NCBI GenBank assembly: GCA_002811675.1
Contig: PDIM01010455.1
Span: 1 to 39,172, forward strand
Length of the DNA: 39,172 nucleotides
Source of the DNA: Ichthyosporea sp. XGB-2017a
Lineage: Eukaryota > Opisthokonta > Ichthyosporea
Direction: 5' to 3'
Shown: piece by piece, positions 1-8,870 of the stretch
How the letters are laid out: every line of letters begins with the position of its first letter
Numbering within the stretch: position 1 is the stretch's first letter
Notes under the pieces: generated by a model
Databases searched by the model: none
What the model was told of the DNA's origin: nothing
Seen by the model: the letters and a program-made list of their open reading frames with translations, nothing else
Translations under genes and position numbers: made by a program

Positions 1-100
1 TTAGTTGTTGATTTTGATTTTTTGTTTTGTTTGAATTAATTTCAAAAGTGAAATTAAGTGTTTTTTTTTTTGATTTTGGAGCTCTGAAAAAAAAGAAAAA

Positions 101-1033
101 ATGAAGTCTGGAAGATTGAAGTTAAAGGGAGTTAAACTAAAGAAGAAGAAATCTAAAAAGTCGAAAAAGGATGGGGATGTAATGCAGGGTGAAGTTTCTG
201 GTGCTGACAACTCTTCATCATCTTCGCCTTTGTATTTTGGCAGATATTGGGTTGTCAAAGAAACAAAAGATTGCTGTGGGAGGATCTTGATTCAATCAAC
301 GCAAACGGGGCACTTTGTAAAAGCGTTGAATAATGGATTACTCACTCGAGGGGATCAGGAAGGGGAGGAAGAAGAGGGCCCAGAAGAGAGTGAGGTATTT
401 ACAGTAACAGAAATCCGAAGTGGAAAATATTCCATTAAAACGGGTTATAATCGATACTTGTCGTGTGGCAAAAAGTCAGTTTCTGCGGGAACAGCCAATA
501 TGAGTGAAGTACGCATTGTTGATGCTCATTTGGAAGCTGTTGGGACTCTTGAAACGTGGGAGATTGTTTCCCTCCGAGGGGCTAATAGTGATGAGGCTGG
601 AGATGAAGCACAGCAAGTGCAAATAGAGGGGTGTGTTGTACCTGAGTGTAATGATTTTGCATTCAAATCTCATTATGGGGATTATTTGAGTATGGATAGG
701 GACGGAAGAGTGACCGCTGGTAGCGATGTTATTGGGAAGAATGAAACTTTTGTGCTTCTGAATGGCAGTCCAAGAAAGCAGGAGCAGACTGAGGGGGGAT
801 CATCTACAGCCGGGTTGGTTTTAGGGGGCACAGGTACTTTGTATTCGGTGGAAGAGAATCTGATGAAAAAGTATCACGCGGACCGGAATCGGGACAAGTA
901 CGGAAGATTATTGGGCGAAGAAGGAGCTGGAGAGACCAGGAAGAAACTGAAGCGTGCCAATGAGGAAGGAAGACTGAATGAAGTTCTGCTAGAGCGAAGG
1001 ACAAAAGTCAAGTCGGATAAATTTTGTAAATAA
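101..1033 (+). CDS. FRG1: FRG1 family protein (actin-bundling / RNA-processing factor)
   Basis: Single exon, 310 residues, with ATG at 101. Residues 7-24 are very lysine-rich, like the basic nuclear-localising start of FRG1. The middle has the fascin-like beta-trefoil pattern of the family (IKTGYNRYLSCG near 112-123 and FKSHYGDYLSMD near 187-198). The C-terminus (LLERRTKVKSDKFCK) matches the hallmark end of animal FRG1 (LLDRRAKLKADRYCK from memory). Known FRG1 proteins are about 258 residues, are found in the nucleolus and spliceosomal fractions, and bundle F-actin. This copy is longer because of acidic and Ser-rich insertions near 36-43 and 84-97. The stop codon overlaps an AATAAA at 1029-1034. 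It converges on the carrier gene with about 90 bases between stops. Family assignment is strong; the role here is inferred. Confidence 0.9.
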   Translation: MKSGRLKLKGVKLKKKKSKKSKKDGDVMQGEVSGADNSSSSSPLYFGRYWVVKETKDCCGRILIQSTQTGHFVKALNNGLLTRGDQEGEEEEGPEESEVFTVTEIRSGKYSIKTGYNRYLSCGKKSVSAGTANMSEVRIVDAHLEAVGTLETWEIVSLRGANSDEAGDEAQQVQIEGCVVPECNDFAFKSHYGDYLSMDRDGRVTAGSDVIGKNETFVLLNGSPRKQEQTEGGSSTAGLVLGGTGTLYSVEENLMKKYHADRNRDKYGRLLGEEGAGETRKKLKRANEEGRLNEVLLERRTKVKSDKFCK

Positions 1034-1034
1034 A
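1029..1034 (+). terminator. AATAAA poly(A) signal overlapping the FRG1 stop
   Basis: AATAAA is formed by the last Lys codon, the TAA stop and the next base. The spacer to the convergent gene is only about 90 bases, so transcript ends of the two genes may overlap. Confidence 0.4.
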
Positions 1035-1123
1035 ATCCCTACCTAGCAAGGTGCCCAGGTTAACATATCATTTTGTTTGGTCTTTTATTAAACCTTAGCC
1101 ACTTTCACCTTCCTTTTATAATT

Positions 1124-2929
1124 CTATTTCCAGAGAAGCAAAATAAACACCGGAAGTAAAAGAGATATTGTTATGATCGAGGAAACGTATTGCCAGAATA
1201 CAATTTCCCCCACAGCAGAGCCGTGGTCGGGCCTTTGGAAGATGTTGCACATCACTGATAGAAGACCTGTTACAGGCATCGCAGCCTCGGTCAGAATCAC
1301 AAACAACATAACCTTATCTAGTCCTTCCTCACCTTTGGCACCATTAGCCCCGCTATTAACCATGAATTTCTCAAGAAACATTACAAAGCCAAGTCCAATC
1401 ACTGGCATCACTATCAGCCGTAGAAAGATACTGGCAAACAAGGCTGTCTTGTCTAAGATTTTTTTGTCTGCTGGAGCACCTTCAGTCAACATTACTCGGT
1501 TTTCTCCATGACTATCTTCGGATTCCATTTCGATTTCTTGCTCCTGGCCATTCACATTGGCATTAGCTCCATTGCCATTTGCAAGGGTGTCGCCCTTTGG
1601 GGCAAGGCCCATACCAACAATAAAAAGACCGAGCGGCACAATAGCAGTGCCAAGAAGTTCCGCCCCTTCTATCATAAACTTGAGGGGGGCGTGCTCATTG
1701 AGAAAAGTGGCACGCAAAAATGATACATTTGAGATTATAAAGGACATACATACTGCAATAAGAGGAGGGGAAAATATTCGCTGGATAAAGTCTTTTTGAG
1801 AAACAATCCCATTGCGAATGTAAATATAACTTTTCTCCAACAAAGATGCATTTCTGTCACGGTCATCGTCTAGGTCCATATTCATCGAAAAAGACGTCCG
1901 GCTATCGTGAAAGCCCATTTCAGCACCCCCCGAAGCCTCACTCCGGCGAGGCGACACGCCACTGTCCACGCCAGGTAGGTCCGTATACAGGGACACATTG
2001 GACACTTCCTGGCTATGATAGCCTTGATGAGATATCTCATCGTCCCCGCGTCCCACTTCACTATATCGATGACTGTCTGTATTGCTTTGTTTACGGTTAA
2101 CATGCAGTCCCTCTTGTGACAAACTATGGGTCTCTTCATCGTCTTCATCACAATTATCTACGACAAGCGTAAACTGCATCCCATCTTTGGTTCGGATTCT
2201 TGACTGCTGCTGCCTCCCAGAACTACCTGACAACACTCCCATTCTCTCGTCCTCTTCTTCTTCCTCATTTTCACTGTCTTTGAAGTACCCTACTCTGGCA
2301 CTGCCACCATTTCCAATTTGATTTCCTTCAGCTGGAGGGAACTCCTCACCAGCAGAGGATTTCAACACGTGATATCCAAAAGTCCACAACAACAGTTGCA
2401 TAGTGGCAAAATAAATAGCCACATACGAAGTCGCTCTCTGCAGTCCACGTGGGATCACTTCAGGCCCCAACACGTTATGCTCCCCAAACAACACCCCACA
2501 GATACACAAGGGGATAATCGATGTCGTATTAAAGCAATTACACAGCCCAAAACACCCCACAAAGGACGCATCCGAGATGCTCCCCCACCCCACCAACAGA
2601 TATTTGGCAACCAGAAACCCAACCAAATGGCCAAGGAAGATATTCACCACAGCAAAGAAGGCCACTGGGGCCCAGTGCAAGCTCGGGTCCATAAATCCCT
2701 TTGAGGTCTGTGACAGCAACAGGGAAGGAAGGGTCACCTGAAACAGATACTGCGAGAAAATCGGCGCATGGGAGACAGATATGGTTTTGTTTTTCACCAG
2801 GTAATAGCCAGAGCAGCACACAATGATGATACTGCCCACCGCATTGCTAACCGCAATGAAGATTTGAGAAGTGGGGAGGGAATCAAGTGATATAGAGGAA
2901 GAGTGATCCTCAGTAACAGTTTCTGACAT
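1124..2929 (-). CDS. Auxin efflux carrier / PIN-like (AEC family) membrane transporter
   Basis: Single exon, 601 residues, ATG at 2929. The layout is that of the AEC/PILS family: a hydrophobic N-terminal bundle (about residues 22-190, several helices), a long hydrophilic loop (about 195-370) and a second hydrophobic bundle (about 385-600). The first bundle contains GCFGLCNCFNTTSIIPL, comparable to the conserved Asn/Pro-containing region of PIN-like carriers; the second has LFIVGMGLAP and LTEAAMPVTGLLSVM, typical of the family's last helices. The loop is strongly acidic (a run of Glu/Asp at about 220-228) and Ser-rich, so it may be phosphorylated. A substrate cannot be read from sequence; plant and yeast relatives sit in the ER or plasma membrane. 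Its stop lies 91 bases from that of FRG1. Confidence 0.88.
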   Translation of the reverse strand: MSETVTEDHSSSISLDSLPTSQIFIAVSNAVGSIIIVCCSGYYLVKNKTISVSHAPIFSQYLFQVTLPSLLLSQTSKGFMDPSLHWAPVAFFAVVNIFLGHLVGFLVAKYLLVGWGSISDASFVGCFGLCNCFNTTSIIPLCICGVLFGEHNVLGPEVIPRGLQRATSYVAIYFATMQLLLWTFGYHVLKSSAGEEFPPAEGNQIGNGGSARVGYFKDSENEEEEEDERMGVLSGSSGRQQQSRIRTKDGMQFTLVVDNCDEDDEETHSLSQEGLHVNRKQSNTDSHRYSEVGRGDDEISHQGYHSQEVSNVSLYTDLPGVDSGVSPRRSEASGGAEMGFHDSRTSFSMNMDLDDDRDRNASLLEKSYIYIRNGIVSQKDFIQRIFSPPLIAVCMSFIISNVSFLRATFLNEHAPLKFMIEGAELLGTAIVPLGLFIVGMGLAPKGDTLANGNGANANVNGQEQEIEMESEDSHGENRVMLTEGAPADKKILDKTALFASIFLRLIVMPVIGLGFVMFLEKFMVNSGANGAKGEEGLDKVMLFVILTEAAMPVTGLLSVMCNIFQRPDHGSAVGEIVFWQYVSSIITISLLLPVFILLLWK

Positions 2930-4327
2930 TATTATAATTGATTCATTTCTCTCTGATATTTGACTTCTTTTCTTTTCTTAGCTTTGGTTAAATTTGAAAT
3001 TCAAACTCCTTTCAAATTCAAAACCAAAACAAAAAACAAAAATTAGATTAGACTTCTTTTTATTTTTTTTTTTTTTCTTCATTTAAAAAAAAAAAAACAA
3101 AACAAAGAAAGATTAAAGCAAAATTATGAAAAAAAAAAGCTAATATTCAGAAATAAAAGATGGGTGGGGGGGAAACTAAAAAAAAAAGAGAAAAAAGAAA
3201 TTTAAAAAAAAGGGAAAAATCGATCGCATATTATTTAATTTTCAACCAAACTTTTTCTTTGAAAATTGAAAATTATATTTTTACTTTTTTTGTAATATAA
3301 ACAAACTTATATTTTCACGGCAAATTTTACAAAGAAATAACACGATTTTTTTTGGGAAAATAAAATATTTAGCTGGGCCAGGAATATTAATTTTTATATT
3401 ATATTGAGAACCAAATTAGTAATGACTTATAAGTTTTCCCGTCGTAGGATCGAGCCATATATCGACCCGAGTTGTACATGATGATATTGATGATCAATGA
3501 AATTTTAGTAATTTTGATCTTTGGCAATTCTCAGATGAGCACGTCGTTTCATTACTGGAAATTGTATTGAACGTCGACTCATGAGTTCTTTTGGCGAATA
3601 AAGCTGTACGTACTCTGCTGCATGTCGAAGCTACAGATCAATATTATGACTATTATTGCAGGACGTATTATCTAATTAGTTGCAGGCGTAATTGTAAGTC
3701 TTTTTTGTACCCATTGACAGGTTGTGTTTGTTTTTAGGTATTTATTAATGAAGAGATATATAGCCACTTCTGTGTTGCAACTTGCAATATTTAATGTAAA
3801 ATTGCAAGACACGTATATCGAGTTAAAAATAACAGGGAAACATCATTGGACAGAAATTCCTTTTTGTTTACTTTCGTGTTCTTATTTTTTGCACTTTTTT
3901 TATAATTACTCATGTCACATAATTTATATATATAAACTGCTGCTAATGTACTGCATTATAATGTTTCATATTGCAAATTCATATCCTCAAAAATATGGGT
4001 TATTTTCACTTTGTTTCATACTACTGTACATAGTATAGTACTTTGCGAAGATGAATTGCTTATATATATATATCGTTATTATTACATAACACCTGCCCAT
4101 GAAATGTGTGTTAACCCGTTGCCAACCATTTAACAAGCTGCAATATTATAGAAAGTACTAATATCACAGCTGGGATGAGTTGTTGCTTGTAATCATGGCA
4201 ACTTATTTTCATTTCGCAATTTCTAACTAATTTGTTTTAACTTGCACAGTCTAAGAATTGGGAAGACTGTTCAAAGTTACTTATTAGTACTACTCGTGGG
4301 TGATTTACATAGTCGTCTTGATCGTTC
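2930..4327. other. Intergenic spacer, no gene seen
   Basis: About 1.4 kb of very AT-rich sequence. 2940-3350 is the promoter side of the carrier gene and is dense in poly-A and poly-T tracts. 3420-4320 has no frame with protein-like composition; the longest open stretch (3724-4038, +) is hydrophobic, AT-driven and has no recognisable domain. No RNA gene was recognised. Confidence 0.6.
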
Positions 4328-5359
4328 CTACTTCATATTACTTGTTTCATTTATACAATTATTTACAAATTCTCGGTTTGCATTTACGTCACCTTGAAAT
4401 GCAGGAACTAAAAAGTCGTGAACACTTTTAAGTCCCATTTTAGATATTATTGGCCTCGCATTTCTAATAACATGGCATTCCTCTTCTTCTTGTACAGCCA
4501 ATCTCTCATCGAGTTCCTTGCACGGTTCTGTTGATATGATACTCGGACGCCTTCGCCTTTTTTTCCCTCTTTGGTCGACAAAGCGTTTCTCTCCTGGGGC
4601 ATTAGTCTCCTTACTAAGTCTCTCCTCACCGGATGCGAGAGAGTCATCGCAATTTTCTTCAGCCTCTCCCCCCACAGAGGAAACAGCCATACCACCTCCA
4701 TTACTGTCTTGGACTTCATCGACATCCAAATATAAAATTTCATGCGTCGCATTGGGCTTTCTTAATAAACTTCCATCTGCTGAATTAGGATTTTCAGTTG
4801 AAGCATTCTCTTCCTGGGATGCAACCGTGGATGGTGGTTGTCCTCGCTTCTTTCCGTTTGAGCTCGAAGCCTCCGTAGTACGAACTAAATCGGGGTTTTT
4901 ACAAAGTTTGAATATGTTATCTGCCTCTATGTCACATCTAATAGGGAAAACTTCTCTTTCTTTTCTAGTTCCAAAGCAAACATAGTAGCACTCATTTTGT
5001 CTTTTCTCAAACCTATCCGAAAGAGAACCGAAAAGAGGGTGCTTTGGGGTAATAAACTCAAGCTCACCACTGTCACCTTGAATTCCAAAGTATGGAACCA
5101 TGTTCACGTCATGTGAGATGGCAGGTAACAATTTTTCTTTAAATTCGGGAAGTTTTTCAACTTCTTTTGATATCATATCGAATTGGCTTTGTGCCATTTT
5201 GCTCATTCTATCATCTGACATCCATTTCAGGACTGGTTGGCAATCATACAACTCTTGACATGTTTTTATAATCTTTTCTACCTTTTCCAAATTTTGCTCA
5301 TTCATTCTAACTCGCCAAAGCACATAAATAAAGACGCGCACAGATTTTCTTGCGTTCAT
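4328..5359 (-). CDS. Hypothetical basic, probably nuclear protein
   Basis: One open frame. Two ATG starts are possible: 5359 (343 residues) or 5305 (325 residues, beginning MNEQNLEKVEK). I favour 5305 because the 18 extra residues are basic and hydrophobic, unlike the helical start of the rest. From the inner start, residues 1-70 look like a helical bundle. Residues 80-140 form a mixed alpha/beta segment with FITPKHPLFGSL and YYVCFGTRKEREVFPIRCD. The middle is low-complexity Ser/Glu/Asn, followed by a clear bipartite-type basic cluster (RGKKRRRRPS) and a C-terminal helical segment (KMGLKSVHDFLVPAF). No family recognised. It is divergent from the tail-anchored gene at 6037, so the two may share a promoter that contains the hairpins at 5621 and 5714. 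Confidence 0.7.
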   Translation of the reverse strand: MNARKSVRVFIYVLWRVRMNEQNLEKVEKIIKTCQELYDCQPVLKWMSDDRMSKMAQSQFDMISKEVEKLPEFKEKLLPAISHDVNMVPYFGIQGDSGELEFITPKHPLFGSLSDRFEKRQNECYYVCFGTRKEREVFPIRCDIEADNIFKLCKNPDLVRTTEASSSNGKKRGQPPSTVASQEENASTENPNSADGSLLRKPNATHEILYLDVDEVQDSNGGGMAVSSVGGEAEENCDDSLASGEERLSKETNAPGEKRFVDQRGKKRRRRPSIISTEPCKELDERLAVQEEEECHVIRNARPIISKMGLKSVHDFLVPAFQGDVNANREFVNNCINETSNMK

Positions 5360-5620
5360 GTGTAGCAAGAGTTTAAAAGGACACAAAAGGACAAAAAATC
5401 GTCAGTTGCGAACAGCTTGAAATCGAATCAGGCGCTCAGAACAAGAAAGTTGAGGTTTTTTTTTTTTGCGAAATACCAAACCTCCTCCTAAATCACACTC
5501 AACTCAAGAAATCACAACCTGCAGGATGAGAAACCCACAAGTAAATCAGCCTCAATCAAAAATAAAGCAAGCAGCTGATCCAATAAACATTACCAAATCT
5601 ACATGCATGAGTGTTTTTCT

Positions 5621-5668
5621 AACATAGAGAACTGTATTCTATTTTTTAAAAATACAGTTCTCTATGTT
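5621..5668. repeat. Perfect 18-bp inverted repeat (hairpin) in a divergent promoter
   Basis: The left arm at 5621-5638 (AACATAGAGAACTGTATT) is exactly reverse-complementary to the right arm at 5651-5668, with a 12-base AT loop. It lies between two divergently transcribed genes. It could form an RNA stem-loop, a cruciform or a paired binding site. Confidence 0.85.
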
Positions 5669-5713
5669 TTTTAAAAACAGCCACGTGGTTTTGTTTTTTT
5701 TACAAGGGACACT

Positions 5714-5733
5714 TGTAGAACTGTTTTTCTACA
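5714..5733. repeat. Second small hairpin, 7-bp arms
   Basis: TGTAGAA at 5714-5720 pairs with TTCTACA at 5727-5733 across a 6-base loop. It lies 45 bases after the larger hairpin and shares the core GAACTGT with it, which hints at a repeated regulatory motif. Confidence 0.6.
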
Positions 5734-6036
5734 GATTTTTTTCGGTCCTTGGACCTTGGTTGTTGTTATCGCTCTTCCGATCGTTTTTTTGACTTTTTAT
5801 ATTACAGTAAAATTATGTACTTTGCGTTGCTTATTTCTTGGTCTTCTTAGGTTTGTTTTCTTGCTTTCTTATTTGATTCACTAGTTTTGCTTTTGTAGCT
5901 GGGGAGGGGTGAAAGAGGAGATTGATTTGTGGAGAATTGCAATTTGCAAGGGAAGTGAGTTTTGAATCAAGGATAATTCTTTTTCGAATTTGAAAAAAAA
6001 GAAAGACAGTGTAAGGGGTGCTTGAAAACTCTAACC

Positions 6037-6614
6037 ATGTCACAACTTGATCAAGCATATGGTACCTCAAGCTATGCTATGATTTTAGCTGCCAAGAGGG
6101 AGATATCTGCTCTCACAGGAAGACTCCTGAAGGATGATAAGTACGTTTTGTAACATTATGTATCTTTTTGGTGTTAATTCAGGCTTGAGGGCTAACAAGA
6201 CTATGCGTTAATGTGTATTTGTATGTGTATTTGTATATGAAATCCGCCTTTTCTTTGAATTCATTTTCGCCCATTAAGACTTTCACCTGGAGCGAGTCAG
6301 AAGCTTACCCAAGAAGCTCGGGAAAAGATTGAAAAGAAGATAGAGGAACTGGAAAACGCCTTAGAGAATTTTTCTAGAGAGTTTAATCAACGACAGCGAA
6401 CGAAAAAAATGTATGTATTCTTTTGGGCCTATCGCTCTTATTTTTGGCGAGTTGATTATCATCATAATCATAATGCTGACGCACTCTTGCTATCATTATT
6501 TATTTTCTTTGTAGATTACTGGGGTTTGCAGTGCTTGTTTCAATAGGTCTCTTATTGGGAAGATACTATTACAACGAGGAGATTGAAAAACTTTTGAGAA
6601 GTTTTTTTGAATAG
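6037..6614 (+). CDS. Small tail-anchored coiled-coil membrane protein
   Basis: Three exons: 6037-6140, 6279-6410 and 6515-6614, with GT-AG introns of 138 and 104 bases; phases close to give 111 residues. Residues 1-35 contain a helical start (YAMILAAKREISALTGRLL). Residues 36-78 are charged and heptad-like (EKIEKKIEELENALENFS), so probably coiled coil. Residues 79-96 (ILLGFAVLVSIGLLLGRYYY) form a single membrane segment next to the C-terminus, with a short charged tail (NEEIEKLLRSFFE). This topology is that of a tail-anchored protein such as a SNARE-like or organelle-membrane adaptor, but I recognise no family signature and see no SNARE zero-layer that I would trust. AATAAA follows at 6778. 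The gene is convergent with MMTAG2. Confidence 0.75.
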
Positions 6615-6777
6615 ACAAGTAGTGCCACTACAGGGATACTTTGTGAGATAGAAGTAGGACAGTATCTGTCCCAGACACAGATTTTGATTAGTGGAAAAGA
6701 TTATTGGAAATAATTTCGGTTGTTTTCAGTTGCTGCTAATTGTCTTGTAAATTAAATACTTTTTGTACAGTTTTTTA

Positions 6778-6783
6778 AATAAA
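6778..6783 (+). terminator. AATAAA poly(A) signal for the tail-anchored gene
   Basis: AATAAA lies 164 bases after the stop of the tail-anchored gene, just before the convergent MMTAG2 stop at 6837. Confidence 0.45.
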
Positions 6784-6836
6784 AGAAAAGGAAGTTGTTC
6801 GGAGGAGGGGAGGAGGAGAAAGGCCCAAAATTCCAT

Positions 6837-7529
6837 TCAGTCAGAAGAATCATGACGGCGACGACGCCTTTTGCTTTTACTCGGGGATTCTTCCCCTGTG
6901 GATGAACGAAGATTTGTCGAAATCTCACGTTCCCTACAATAGTCTTCCCCTGACGAAGAGTCTGAATCCGAATCATGCCGTTTACGTTTGAATTTGCTAG
7001 ACTTCGAATCTTTCTTTTTCTTCTTCTTTGACGTCTTTGGTTCCTTTTCCATTTTGTTACTCGATGACGCAGACTTTTTGCTCTTCTTTTTCTTCTTCGA
7101 TTTTGAAGACTCTTTTTCTTCAGTAGTTGGAGCAGCTGTGCCCCTTCCCAGTGCCTCAAAATTTGGATCATAGCCCAACACCACCTTCATTGCTTCCGCC
7201 TCCCTCTGCTTCACAAGCCTCATTTCTTCCAACCGCGGATCTGTCTTTCTCTTCACATCCCCGCTACCATCTTTTAGCTGACTTTTCCCCTTTGCATACC
7301 ACTGAAGATCTTTTCCTTCTTGCCATCGACCCTTTGGCGCCATTAGAGAGTTACCTAAAAAACAGTTATCTCAAACAGTTAGAACTTGAAATCGTACCAA
7401 ATCACAGAATAGAAGACGTTTTTTTTCCTTACCCAGATAGTTTTCCCGATATTTATCTTCCTTGACTTCATTCCACGAGAATTCCGCCTGGCCCCCACGT
7501 GTCCCACCTCTCGATCTCCCGGTGAACAT
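6837..7529 (-). CDS. MMTAG2: MMTAG2 family nuclear protein (C1orf35-like, PF10159 type)
   Basis: Two exons on the minus strand: 7433-7529 and 6837-7354, with a 78-base GT-AG intron; the frames join to 204 residues. The N-terminus ([20 protein letters not shown], then [16 protein letters not shown] across the splice junction) closely matches human multiple myeloma tumour-associated protein 2 (MFGSSRGGVRGGQ, GNSLMAPVGRW from memory). The intron falls inside this conserved block, and the match supports the splice model. The rest follows the family: [10 protein letters not shown], then an [15 protein letters not shown] helix, then a long Lys/Ser/Arg-rich low-complexity tail ending in [10 protein letters not shown]. 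Human relatives are nuclear and poorly understood. The second exon also carries an in-frame ATG at 7343, but starting there would drop the conserved N-terminus. Confidence 0.9.
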
Positions 7530-8151
7530 CGGGCTTTCAGAATCTTGACACTCAAACACACAAAAAAAGGAAACGAAGAGATTCAACTTCACACACACAC
7601 ACACACACAAAGTCTTTTTCTTCTCTAGTAGTGTACCCTTTTAACTGATTATCACAACTAGCTGGTTTAAAACTTTAAAAGATCGACTCACAACAAGATC
7701 CTTCCAAAATATAAACAACAGCAAGGAAAACAAAAAGTCGACTCGACGGCGGCCTTGCTCCGCGACGGGTTTTTATTTTTATTTTTATACTTCTTTTTAT
7801 ACTTCTGCACGTGGTGGATCAAATAGACACTCAGAGCCAAAAAACAGTATACTAACTATAATTCGACTTTAGCCTTTATATTAATTTGTATTTTTTTTTA
7901 TTTTTATTTTGTGAAAAAGAAAAGTTTTAAATTTTTCTAATATAAAAACTTTTGTACCAAAAAAATTAAAAGGGACGTCCAATCAGGAGGCAGAATAGCT
8001 TCCTTAAAGAGAACAGTCCCAGCGAATAACTGGATGATGATTGGCTACAACCTCAACTAATCACGATGGTAATAACCATATTTAGACTTGGAACCCTCGG
8101 GGCCAAAAAAACAATATTTGCAGTTGGCACTGGAAACAACAGCAACCCCGG

Positions 8152-8223
8152 TTGGAGACTCTTTTCTCGGGTAGAGGCTTACCCGCGTTGTTCTCTACGG
8201 GTTTGAAGACGGGTAGTCTCCAA
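8152..8223. repeat. Nested inverted repeats, possible structured RNA or cruciform
   Basis: TTGGAGACT (8152-8160) pairs perfectly with AGTCTCCAA (8215-8223). Nested inside is a perfect 6-bp hairpin, CGGGTA (8168-8173) with TACCCG (8180-8185), and a weaker CTAC/GTAG pair. The whole unit is 72 bases, tRNA-sized, but arm lengths and positions do not fit a tRNA. Function unknown. Confidence 0.55.
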
Positions 8224-8662
8224 GCAACTGCCCATCCTCTCCTCTACCCAGACTGCAGACATTAAAAACTTGTGGTACGTATTTAGAACAGTCAACAGGT
8301 TTTCTCTAGTTTTGTGTACAGTTCACATGATTTTTTTTTAAAAAAAATGCCAGGCTTATATATTTTTTTTGGCATATCATATAAATCTTTTTTTTGATTG
8401 GAGATGGATTGAAAAAAAAAAAGTGGAACTGTGGAAGTTTTTTTTTTTTTTTTTTTGGTGTTGCTTTTTATAAAACTCTCGAAAAATGACCTTTAGAGTC
8501 TTCACTCAATCATCCGTGAAAAATTCAAAAACGAGCGAGTAGAGCTCCATACTGGAAGTAATTTCTATGGAATTCCTCATAGTGAACACCAAAATGTGGG
8601 GCCTGAACTACACGGCCGGTCTTTTCCCATACAAAATGTATAGGGACCAGATGAAATTTGGG

Positions 8663-8670
8663 TATAAATA
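8663..8670 (+). promoter_or_regulatory. TATA box (TATAAATA) followed by a 10-bp palindrome
   Basis: TATAAATA lies 208 bases upstream of the ATG at 8871 and is followed directly by the perfect palindrome CGAGGCCTCG (8671-8680). The position fits a core promoter with a 5' UTR of roughly 170-180 bases. Confidence 0.5.
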
Positions 8671-8870
8671 CGAGGCCTCGACTAGCTATACGGATGTAAA
8701 TGAACTAGATCTGTGGGGAAATTGTATATCAGTGTTTTGAAAATTTTGTTCAGATTTATGAAAAAAAGAAACAGGGATTTCATTTAAAGCGTGATTTGGT
8801 TTTTCTTCTTTTGTTGGTTTTGAATAGTGTTTTGTTTTGTATTTTTTTGCTTGAAGAAAAAGAGAGAAAG

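Larger units (their letters stand above)
7530..8870. other. Divergent promoter spacer with CA repeat and CCAAT boxes
   Basis: About 1.3 kb between MMTAG2 (-) and the 436-residue gene (+). It holds a (CA)n run at about 7591-7609, a CCAATCA at about 7978 and a reverse CCAAT (ATTGGCT) at about 8040, an unusual inverted-repeat block at 8152-8223 and a TATA box at 8663. A poly-T tract lies at about 8440. No protein-like frame is seen. Confidence 0.55.

Noticed and set aside
3724-4038. Plus-strand open frame of 104 codons
   Set aside because: Tyr/Ile/Leu-rich translation of AT-rich DNA with no domain, in an otherwise empty spacer.
4518-4985. Plus-strand open frame of 155 codons opposite the basic nuclear protein
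   Set aside because: Antisense shadow of the Ser/Glu-rich low-complexity region.
8152-8223. tRNA gene
   Set aside because: Size fits, but D, anticodon and T arms cannot be placed and the outer stem is 9 bp; kept only as an inverted repeat.
8796-8870. N-terminal extension of the 436-residue protein starting at TTG
   Set aside because: No ATG; the stretch is the U-rich leader between the TATA box and the ATG at 8871.
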